Positions 46,401-58,400 of a stretch of 64,000 bases of DNA are shown here, piece after piece. The stretch's first letter is position 1. Every line of letters starts with the position of its first letter. The stretch comes from Uloborus plumipes. Taxonomy: Eukaryota; Arthropoda; Arachnida; Araneae; Uloboridae. Under the pieces are notes generated by a model. It saw only the letters and a program-made list of their open reading frames with translations. It was not told the DNA's origin and searched no databases. The translations under genes were made by a program, and so were the position numbers. The stretch lies in the NCBI GenBank assembly GCA_038373865.1, contig JAXGGA010000071.1, positions 186,001 through 250,000 of the forward strand. The letters run 5' to 3'.

Positions 46401-49400
46401 TTTTAATGCATGAAAACATCTTTTGAGTAAAAAAAACGCAAAGAGACTAGCAAAAGGCATTCTTTTTGATATTTTAACCATAAAATCCATAAAAAAGCTA
46501 TGGTAAAACTTTGCGATAGCAGCGCCCCCTGAAGATATTAACCGATTTTTCTCAAATTTTGCACAAAAGCTAACTATCACCAAAGACAACTTTTTGCAAC
46601 TATTAGAAGTTGATCTGAAAAACTTTTTATTTTTCGCCCCACCCTATTACTTATGTATCGGTATAAACGTAGGAAAATGTTTAACAAGAAGCCATTTTTT
46701 TGTAATAAAATACAAAATAAACTTGAAACCCTGCGCTTTTCACCGTGTAACGAGTTGCAATGCCTTTTATACAAAATACACTGAAAATCCAAGTTATATG
46801 ATAAATACTCAAATGTCAATGAAATCAAGCTTTCAAAAATATTTGTGATGGAAATAAATTTTGAAGAAATCTATACAAGAATTTAAAATACTTTCAGAAT
46901 TTACAAAAATTGTTCTGAAATTTCATTTTTGAATATTTTACTTTTGCATTTAGTATAAAATTAGTCTCCTATGCAACCAATTATAATAAAATATATTAAC
47001 TACTAGCTGATGTGCCCAGCGTCGCACGGGTTTAAAAGCAACATGCCAAATCCAAGAAAATAAATATGACTTTCAACTAAGCCCAGTAGAATCACATTTC
47101 TCAAAATCATTTTTTGTGACAATGCAGTAGATTAACTGGGTGTGGAGAAGAACATGAAGTCAAACTTAAATGCGTTATTTATTTTATCCGTGTGATTTTC
47201 CAAAAAATCACTTTCTATTTTCTAGCTGTTGCCAAAATCAATTCTCTCTTTACTTAGCCAGATATCGATTATTGGCGTAAATGAGTATAAAAATTCTAAG
47301 AAAGCAATAAATTTTATACTTACTCCAGAGAAGCCTTGGTTCAAAATTTTCATCATGATTACTATTAATATTGTTGTTGCGAGGCAACCAAATTTTGCAA
47401 CAATGGGTTGAAAATTTAATCATTTAATGGGGAAATTGCATGAAATTTACTGTTTTCCATAACTTTTTTAAACTAAGCTTTTTAGAAATAAATTATAGCC
47501 TATCCTGCTCCCTGTTACTGTAGCTATCTACGGTGAAAAAATTGTTAAAATCGGTCCAGTAGTTTGGAAGATTACCCCGGACATACATACAAAAAGTAGT
47601 CATTTATGTATATAGATATGTCATTAAGTGTTGCGCATAGGCTTTCCGTTCTTGCTCCAAATCCATAGAATAATCCAAATGTTTGTTTCTAACAAGAAAA
47701 CAAAACTAGTCTTCTTATAAAAAAAAACACATTTTAGTTTCAAAGTAATACATTGTGTTATTGAAGCGCTGTATCGATCTTTTCCTGAAATGTATCCCAT
47801 TACAGCTCTTTTCCTTTAATATTTCAAAGAATATTGATTGAACATGTCTCATTCTTGTACAAAGTGAAATATAATATCTTTATCTTTCAAAGTAAAACAC
47901 AAAATTGCAAAAAAAAATGTAGCTGGGTCCTTGCTTTGAGGTTTTCAGTTATTTTATTTGATGTAAAAGAACTCTACAAATATTCCAATGCAACCTTTGT
48001 TTTTAAATTAAAATCAGGAAAACCAGATACATGACATTACAGGGTCTGTCCGGAAAGTATTGGGACTGAGTGGATAAAAAAAAAATTATTGAGCCAATCG
48101 TTGCATTTTTAGAAACTTTCAAAATAGGTTCCTTCTGCATCGATACAGCGCTTCCAGTGCGATGTCCAAGCATTGAAGGCGTCACAGAAGGCATTCTCCG
48201 GAATATCCCTGAGAGCCGCGGTGCAAGCTGCTTGGATCCCCTCTGCCGTCTTAAAATGCTTACCTTTCATCAGCCTTCTCATTAGAGGAAACAAAAAAGT
48301 CCGGGGGGGGCACATCTGGGCTGTAGGGCGGCTGCAGAAGCGTTGGGACGCCGGCTTTGGTCAGGTAGTTGCTCACAAGAAATGCGGAGTGAGCTGGGGT
48401 GTTGTCGTGGTGCAACTTCCAGTCGGCTGCGATGTCTTGTCGGACCCGATTGACCCTTCGTTTGAGTCCCTTTAGCACTTCCACGTAAAACTTGGCATTG
48501 ACGTTTGTCCAGGAGGAACAAATTCATGGTGGACAATGCCTTTGATGTCAAAAAAGACAATGAGCATTGTTTTCACTTTGGATTTGCTCATTCTTCCCTT
48601 TTTTGGGCGAGGAGACGCCAGCGTGTGCCACTCAGATTGCCTCTTTGTCTCGGGATCATACTCAAAGATCCATGACTCGTCCCCTGTGATTACGTTATTC
48701 AAAAATTGGGGGTCACTTTCACACATGTGCCAATTTTCTTGGCACACTTCCACTCGTCGCAATTTCTGGTCATCAGTGAGCACTTTTGGGACCATCTTCG
48801 CGTACACCTTGCGCTCTGAGTTCAAAACATTGCGCACACGAGTCACATTTTTGGTGGTTGTCGAAGTCGAAGGTCTTCCAGCACGGTTTTCATCGGTGAA
48901 CTCTTCCCGGCCCTCCAAAAAGGTCTGGTGCCATCGAAACACACTAGTTCCTGCTAAATCATTATAAATACAAATACAAATGTGACAACCAGCAACAGGC
49001 TCTGGGCCCAACTGGGCTGGTCCTAGTCAAATTATAGACCCCAATGAAGATCAATAGCGCTCTTAAAACTATCTACTCCCTTGCTCCTTACCGCCTTTTC
49101 CGGTAAACTATTCCAAGTTCCCACTACTCTGCTAAAATAGTAATTTTTCCGAATTTTCAGGTTAGCCTGAGATTTAAACAGCTTATAACAATGACCCCTT
49201 GTCTTGCTTTCCGTGCAAAAATTTAACCCTGTAACATTATGTGGGTAAGTCTGCTTGATCAGATCAAACGTTTCTGTCGCAGATTTACAGAGTTTCACAC
49301 AGAATTTAATCGCGTACCTCTGCTCAAGCGATCGCTGCATTTTCGTCTTGCACCACTCACCGAAACACGTCGCATGAAAATGCCTGTTCTGACCCTTCAG

Positions 49401-52400
49401 GTGTTTGGAGACAACTCAACTGCCTCTCGTTCGTTAGCTAGAAACACCCTCTACCGAATTCAGCTGGCGCGCACGCTCCGAAGTACAGTCCCATTACTTT
49501 CCGGACAGACCTTGTAGTATCAAATTTGTTACTTCAAAATGTGATTCCGCTTAAGTGAACACAATTGGTGGATAGATAACGATAACCTATAGATTATAAT
49601 AAACCATAATTTAATGGCGATTTCTGCTGAGCATTTAAAAAATTCTGTGTTCATAAATTGAAAGTAGTTACCGGTAAAAATATAGTAACAAGAAAAATAC
49701 ATCGAACTAACACAGTAGGTGAATTATTGGCGTGCAGAGAAAAAGTTGGAGGTTGTTTTTATGCAGTTTTTTTAAGTATTCATACTTTTACTGCTTGCGA
49801 AACTGATCCGTTTTCCATCATATGAGCAGAAGTCGTATATTCCTCCTCCACGACATACGGGTTCATCATCCGAATCCGGTGTTAAAGATTGGTCCTTGAT
49901 AACCGCTTTAAAAATATCGTCAGCAGTCAATGCAGTAGAAGATCCAATTTTCTCAACAATCTCCATCCAAAATAAAATATCCTTACCCTTCATAACGGGT
50001 GGAGAACGAAACATTCTTCCATTTCCTGTCACCACAACTACATCACAGTTGTATCCTGATTTTGTAAATCCTTCATTTCTAAAGCAATTTATAGTTATAT
50101 TTCTGTATTTTGCCGCTGATTTAAAGAAAATAATTTTCTTAAATTGAAGTTTTTGGTTACAAAAAAGCGATAGTTTTTTAATGTGCAACACAACCGGGCA
50201 TGAAACGACTGATCGTATTAACCGTGATCATATAAAACGACGTACATTGTAGTTCATTGCCAGATAGATAGCTTTTGCTTTAGAAAATGATTGTCTAATT
50301 TTACTTAATCTTTTATCTATTTTGTCAGACACGCAAGAGATGTTAATATTATTTTCGCAAACTTTATTTGTTACGCTTTGACTTTCTTTGAGTTTAAAAA
50401 CTTTTTCCCCCTCTTTGGATAAGCCAAATTGCTGTGTAGTTAAATGTTAAGTGATTGGTAGCAATTTTAAAATAAAAAACAACAGATTCCAGCTTTTTTT
50501 TTTTTTTTTTTTTTAACTTTCCAGATGATGGAACCATTCAGTTCAGTGAGCTGCGAAATGTGATTAGCGAATGCATGAAAGAAAATGGCCTTAAATTCGA
50601 AGAATGCGAGACAGATGAGCTTACAAAAATGCTGTTTGAAGATGCTGATACTGATGGTAGTGGCACAATTACCTTTAACGAATTCAAAAATCAACTGGAA
50701 CGACATCCTGCTTTTATGCAAAACCTCACATTAAGGTTTGCTATTTTTTCTAATGTTTGTAGTAGTTAAAAACACGTAACCAATTAAAGAAAGTATCTAA
50801 CAGTAACCTCGAATGATAAAAAATTACAATAGTGTTTGTGGGTCATTTTCAAAATTTGCTTACATTTGCTGTCCGGAGGTTAAAAAGACGATTTTGAAGC
50901 ATAACTTATGTTTTAAATTCAATGCGAACAATTATTTTCTGCAAGAAATACCCCCAAAAAAATTCTATCACTCAAAAAATTATTGAAATTTATTTATTTT
51001 TATATAAGTCTTTAAAAATGAGAATCAAGGCTAAAACGCTTGTCCATTTCCAATATTCGCAAGTTCAACTACTTTTTTCATGTACTTAATTGCGTAAAAA
51101 AGTATAGACAACAAATTATTTTTATATATTGACTATTAGTACATGATCTTCATAATAAATATTGACAATAGTAATTTTTTCCATTAAGAAATTGATGAAT
51201 ATATTTTGTCCGGCAGTTCTTGTCAAGTCCGTTACCCTAAGATTATCTTAGCTAAGAAAGATATTTATTGCAGTCAAAAGATGGTAACACGTATTCAATT
51301 AACTTAACAAACTAGTGACGTAACTATTTCGTAACATTTTGTTTTCCTGAGTCGAGAGGTATTGCTGTGGCGTTTCGTACAAGATTTCTTTCAGGTTCGT
51401 TAATTTATTCTTTGTCAAGTCTGTTACCAAAGATTTCAGTATTAATTTTTACTTTTTCTGAACTTTAACCAAGAAATATTGTTTAATATACAACTCTAAG
51501 AAAATGCATATGGTTGTTCAATTTTCAAATTCGACGACATAGCCATAATTTGACATTTTAGTTGAAATGTCAAGTCCGTTACTGGTCAAATCCGTTACCA
51601 AATGTCAAATCCGTTACCATACAGTTTTGATCCTTATTTTAATAATCACAAACATCGTTTTAAGCTTCAGGGACCTCAATAATTTCAAATGAAATTGGTT
51701 CTAGGCGCTATGATATAGTTTAAAAGTGAGATTTCATATTGAGTTTGTATGGTAATGGACGACAATTTGTCTTGCAATTTCAAGTTATACGACAACATTT
51801 TAATACTTAATTATGCATCAAAGTGTACAACCAATTACTTTTTCACACACCTAAAATGTGTGACAAAACATCTGTTAGTTAATCTAAAAGAAAGTAGCAA
51901 GTTAAAAAAAAATACTTAAAAATTCTGAAATGTAAGCATATGGTGAAAATGACCCTTGTACCATTTTATAGAAAATGTTTGAATGTTTTTATTTCTCTCG
52001 AAATAGCTTTCCATAGATACTTCAGCCAGATTGCATGACTTTAACCTTTTCGTTCCCCCAAGAACATCAAATTTCAGATTAATCTTTGCGATCTGTGTAA
52101 AATTAACTTGTTTCTTAATTACTTTTCAATGATCATTTCAGTACCACTTAGGTGTTCAGTACCACTTCTTTTTTTCCGCCGAAATTTACTGAACCTAAAA
52201 CAATTCTCACGAAATTTGTTCGGTTGAATTTGTTGTGCCATAATTTTCTAACTTTCATTTTGGTTTGTAGCAATGATTCTACGTCTAGGTTTTGATTTTT
52301 CGTTCCTTGTTATAAACTATTGCTTCTCAAACTAAAAAAAACCTCCAATTAATGTCAGTGGGTGTGGGGAAGGGGGGGGGGGAGGATTGCTTGTTCACCA

Positions 52401-55400
52401 ACTTCGCTCAGATTTTGGAATATATTCGCAAGTGGAAAATTTTAGGAACCGCTAATACTATCAAGTATCTAGATTGCTTAATAGGTAGCAAAATCCTAAC
52501 TATCTAAATTGTTTTTCAAAAAAAAACTATTTATGCGAACTAACCGAAGAAACATTAGTAAACAAAATAAGACAAATTATACAGCTGTGCGGTCGTACGT
52601 CGCTCTTCTTGATTATGAGAAAAGTATTCTTTAAGATAGTTTAAATTACTTTCAAGTATATTTTTCTTAGTTTCATATGTATGAAGCATTTGTAACTAAA
52701 CTTTACTTTTTGGTTGAAATGTCTTATTTTTTACCTTTGTCAAGCTAAAATGAACTTTTCTTTGATTTACGATTTCAGCATTGAGCGGTGGCTCATTCCC
52801 CCAATGAAGACTTCAAAACGTTCTGAATTCATGAATTTTTTAACTCATCGAAACCTCATATGGCAACGGATAAGAAACAATTGGACTAGCGTCATGTATT
52901 TGTTTTTATACTTCATCGTCAATCTCACCCTGTTCGTGTCCAGAGCTTACCAGTACCGCAAAAGCAATGGCTATGTCATATGTGCTCGAGCATGCGGTAA
53001 GTTTAAAGTTTTTTAAACTTAATTGAGACTTTTTGTTATGAAACTTGATGAAATTTTGGAGCTCTTCACTTTTTTTTGGTTATTTGCATTTATAACCGCA
53101 GATGTACTGTTGCATAAAAGCCGGAAAAGAAAAATTATTTTAGCATGAAGAATATCTCTTAAAAGTACTTTTTTGTTGCTATTTCGTTTTTCTTCATAAA
53201 ACTACGAAAGTAAGCGATAATTTCATTTTTATTTAAATTGGTGAATAGTAACTAATCACGTTGTGCCTGTTTTTCGAAAATTAACTTTAGAAAAAATTCA
53301 TTTGTATTAAAAACTGCATTTCTTTTGATTTAGGGCAGTGTTTGAACTTCAATTGTGCATTCGTGGTGGTTTTAGTTCTTCGACAGACTTTAACTTGGTT
53401 GCGAACGCATGGATTTTCGCAATACTTTCCCATAGATCAACACTTGTATTATCACAAACTAACTGGATACGTCATAGTCTTTTATAGCTTTTTTCATACA
53501 TTTATGCACATTGCAAATTTTGGTAAGTATTTTTGAAATGGTTTAATGTGTGCAAAAATCTCTTTTAAAATTTTCTGAATTAGAGAACTGAATTTCTGTA
53601 TAAGGGCAATTGTGGTTTTTAATTCTGCTAACCAATAGAGGAACCAGAGTTTTTTTCCGGTGTTATGCACATAATGCACTTATGTACATGTGACAACTAT
53701 TTAGCAATATGAAAAGCACCGGATTACTTTGAATAGTAAGTGCGCCTTGTAAAAAGGTAAGTTTCCACTTACAGTAACCACTTAAGTGGAATAGGTAAGT
53801 TTCCATTTACCTATACGACAGCTATAAATCGTACACGATTGGCACAAGCTAAATGCATTAGCATATACTTCTACCAACCAGTTCAGTGACGATTGTTTCG
53901 TCTCCATTTAGGGGATATCGTTTAAGGTACCATTTTTATCGGAAAGCATCCGCCGTTCCTGTCGTGTCTGCCCTATAATCATTCATGTGCTTACTTTCTT
54001 CAAAGGAACGGAAAATAGCGATGGCATACAAAACTTTTTCGGTTGAATGGAAAAACAGTGCAATTTACGACAGCATACCGTACTTATCGTTGTAGTATTA
54101 CCAGTCTATTTTCCCCGTTATCGTGTCGTTAAGTGGAAAAGCGCTCTACACGCGATTCAATTCAAACTTCGACAGATTTGAAAGCACTTTGGAATTTTCC
54201 TTGAGCATAAGCATTAGTGTTCCTTGTTTTTTTCGAGGAAAAATTCGAAACACGGCGTTTCTAAACATATCGCGCTCCTGCAATTGAACTATAAAAAAAA
54301 ATTAAAAAAACAATCGAAAAAAAAAGATTTTACACATTATTACGCTAAACTGATTTTTTTCTCAAATACTACAATAAACAAAAAAATGTTTAATACATTC
54401 ATTAGTTGGTTTTTGTGGTTTAAAAACTAGTGTTAACTTCGACAATTTTCGATATACATTATGTAATTTTAATGATGAGCAACTATATATTATACGATTT
54501 TAACACCACAACACACCAGTTCAAAAATCTAACTTTGAATGAGTTTTGAGACAAAAAAAAAGAAAAAGCATGAAAAGATTTTAAATAAAAAAATTAGGTC
54601 ATTTGCTTAATTTTGAAATTATCACTTCTGTTTCCATGGTACGATACACCTATTTTCACAAGGACAAATATTTAGACACTAACAGTCCAAACACGAACCA
54701 AAGGGAAATTGAGCGCAAGGATAAGTTTAAGAAAACTTATCCAAAAGTTATACCAATCAAAAATTTTCCAAATTATCATGTGTCAAAATTTTAAAAATGG
54801 AATGTTATCCTCCCTGTTATCCAAAGTATTAAAGATTTCAAAAAAATTTCCCTCATACAAAATCACTACCCCATAGGACTTGAAGGTCTGGGAAAAATAA
54901 TTTGGAAAACAAAAAAAAACAATAATTTGGAATTTTTTCGCTGTGTGGTACTAGAGACTACGGGGGAATAGGAATTGCTTGACATCCTCCCGTATTCTCT
55001 GAGCTACAGCTTATATGTGGCTTATTTAAAAAAGTGTACAGGTTATAGGCTATCTTTGATCCATTCCGCACAACTATGTGCCACTATTTTTAACCACCGA
55101 TGAAACAAAGGGGGTTATAAGTTTGACGTGACTATGTATCTGTAGGTGTGTATCTGTCTGTGGCACTCTAGAGCCTAAACGGATGGACTGATTTTGATTT
55201 TTTTTCTTCCAAAGGAAGGGTTATTGAGAGTATTCTTAGCTAGATCGCGTCTTCGGATTTTCGTAATTAACAGAGATATTAATTTAAAACCTTTAATACG
55301 TTTTTCACGATTTTTAAAGTGAAAACATACTTTAAAATTTAAAATAGTAGTACCAATAGAAAGTGAATATTTCTGCGTCTGATAGAATGTGTTTGAAACT

Positions 55401-58400
55401 TCCATGTTATATAGAACTCGAACTATAACGTTTTTTAGCAAATGCGGCGAAACATTTATTTACGCGATTGGAAACCGATGCCATTGTTAGCCGGCAAGGA
55501 AAGAAAACTCGATGATTTAAAATGTTTATCTGTTGCTCATATTTTTGTGCTAATTATAAAAGCTTCTGTCAATTATGATTATTACTTTATAAATATTTCA
55601 GCAACATTATCTCAAGAAAAACATTCACTGTCTGAATATCTGTTTTCGACAAATTTGGGGATTGGCTGGGTCAGGGGCTCAGCTTGCATCACAGGATGGT
55701 TACTCTTGGCTATTTTAACAGTAATGGCGATATCGGCGATGCCTTTTGTTCGTAGGAGCGGAAAATTTGAGGTAAGTTGTAAACTAGAAATTTTATTGAC
55801 GAAATTTATTTTGCACTACTATCGAATTCCGGGAGTAAATCAGTTTTTTTGTGAAGCTAATTTCTCACGACCGGTTTAGAGCCCAAAGCTGACACCGGTA
55901 CTAAGCAACAAGTAAAGTTTTGAGAAAGATATTTCAGGCGGTTTTGTCTTTGTGGGGCATTAACGCATTTGTGCCCAAGTTTTTTTTAACAATTTTTTTC
56001 AATTTTTATCTGCTTAAAACTCTTAGTTGGAATGATTTACATACATTTTAGGCTTGAAATAGTTCGCCGTTGTCATATTTATTAAGTTATTTGACGTCCT
56101 GTTTATGGGATATTTTGCAAATATGCGAGTAAAATACAACCTTACTTAACTTTACTTTTGCAAAGTAACATTACAGAAAGCACCTGTGATCAATTTTAAG
56201 CAAATCATTTTAAAATAGTTTAATTTTATGAAAAATAAGTTCGCAAAAAAAAACTTACTTTTTGTGGCTACCCATGCTGGATCGTTGTTTGACTGATTTG
56301 TCTGAAAATAGCTGTCAATAAATAAACTCTGATGTCCAGGGGTGGCTTTAACTGGTTTTCTCAAGAAGGACTATTTAACTGGTGAAAAACAGCTTTATAA
56401 AATGATATACCCATTACAGGTTTCTGTATGCAGTAACTAACAAGCGTTCCGATTTTCGGCTACTGGGCATAAATGGGTTAACTACTATTACTGCTATTAT
56501 TGAAAATCTAAAAAATGTATCCTTTAGCGTACTTTCCTGCAAAAAACTTGATATTTTGTAAAAATGCTCTAAAAGTTAAGCGCAAGAATCTGAGAAACTC
56601 ACGCTTAGTATTATGAGGTGATTGACGCCGTCTTGGATTTTTCTCCAAAAACTAGCCAGCTGTCACTTATTTTATTAAAAAACTATTTAGAATTTTTCGC
56701 TGCGGAGTCCAGTTGTTCCCTTTTAAATGGCCACTAAAGGTTAATGTTCTTCCTTGAGAAAACAGTGTTGGTATGTGAAAAAAAAACCCGTTCGTTTTTT
56801 ATCATAGTAATGATGTCTTTATTGTTATGGATATTTAGAAACCAGGAATTAACTTAATTCTAATGAGTTTACATTGAATTGTCCTTAATATAGTGGAGAT
56901 TTTATAAGTCTGTAGTCTTTATACGAGTGGTATTTTTCCAGGGACATTATGATAGGGATTTTCTCATTTATTTAGAAAAGAATGTTGGCATGTGGCTTGT
57001 GATATCTTCTTTTTTTTTTATGAAGAAGGACGCAATATTCGAGATAGATCATGCAATGCCGTATTACGCAGCAATAGAAAAATTATTACTTATGTTATGA
57101 CCAATTCAGCAAAATTTCTAAGAAGTTGAAGGCTTTCCAAAATGCTAATCAAGAATCTCTTAAACGATCGTGAAACACTCTTAAAATCATTTCGGAGCAT
57201 TTTGGCAACATTACAGCTGGTTTAGCAGAAAGATTTAAACTAACGCTGTTGAGCAGTTTACTTTTGCATGCAAAAACATTATGCGCTCGATTAAAATGGA
57301 AATTTGGCTGCAACTAGTACAATTTCTAGGAGACCCTCCTCAAAAAACTATTTCATTATACAAAGTAAACCTTTCCTTACTGTCATTACCCAGAAAAATA
57401 TTATCTATGCTAATGAATGGCAAGACATTTTTATTTAGGTGAAGGCAAAAATTTTAAAGAAAAAATCAGTGCTTTACTGAAGCATATCACCTTAACCCTA
57501 CACTGCATGATTTTTTTTGTTCATTGAAAGACATGTTTTTTAGTGTAATAAGAAAACATTGGAACACATTAAAAAAAAATAATTTTGAGGATAGATGGTT
57601 ATATTTGCTTTAAAGATACCTAATACTTGCTTTTTATGCTTGAGTTGCCTTATGCATGGTCATAAGGAAAAATAGTCCATGTATCCAATTGGTAACGCTA
57701 TGCAGTGTAGGGTTAAATGTGTATCAACAAAAACCAGGATTGGGATCAAGCTGTATGATGCGAAACTTTCTTGCTTTCTGCATAAAAACCGCGTTGTGTA
57801 ACAAAGTTAATTCTTTGAAAGGCGTGGTCCTCCTCAATTATGTCTTCAAATTATTCTCAATAAAATTGCATACAATTAATTGTTGTGACAATCGGTAAGA
57901 ATAAAAGAAAATCATGAAATGAACTTAAGGCGCATTCAAACCCTTTGGAGTCTATTTCCCCTGTTTATAGATGGGGAAAAAACTGTCGGAAGACAATGAA
58001 CGAATTGTTCAAATATTTAGCAGAGTTAAAGCAGTGTCCGTGTAATTCAATGATGTAGGAATAATATAAATCAAAAAATAGATGCATTTTATTTTATATG
58101 CTAGAATTAAAACAAACGTATTTACAAAAATAACATAACGGCCAACTGACAAGATAACTTACAACAACATCGTCAATGCCAAAACATACTAGTCGACTAT
58201 ATATATATGCTTTTAAGTGATGCAGCAATTTGCATACTGTTAAAGAAAACCGTGTTGCCAATTTACGACAGAATGTAGAAGGAAACCAGTTATTTTATCA
58301 ATGTTTATTAGCGTCGTGTCAACATACGAATTCCTCCACTTTACCCTATCCTGAAGCATAAATAAATCCTCCAAGTATAGAAGTTTTTTATGAGATATAC

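Larger units (their letters stand above)
48040..49514 (-). mobile_element. mariner transposon with nested LINE fragment
   Basis: TIRs read C(T/A)..GGTCTGTCCGGAAAGTA at both ends (left starts 48040, right ends 49514), flanked by TA (48038-48039 and 49515-49516). It contains a broken mariner transposase on the minus strand, interrupted by a 269-bp LINE tail. Confidence 0.92.

Noticed and set aside
48536..48967. 143-codon plus-strand frame
   Set aside because: Antisense shadow of the mariner transposase remnant.
55442..55879. 145-codon frame taken as a whole
   Set aside because: Only 55602-55771 is the NOX5 exon; the left part is family R repeat and the right part is intron.
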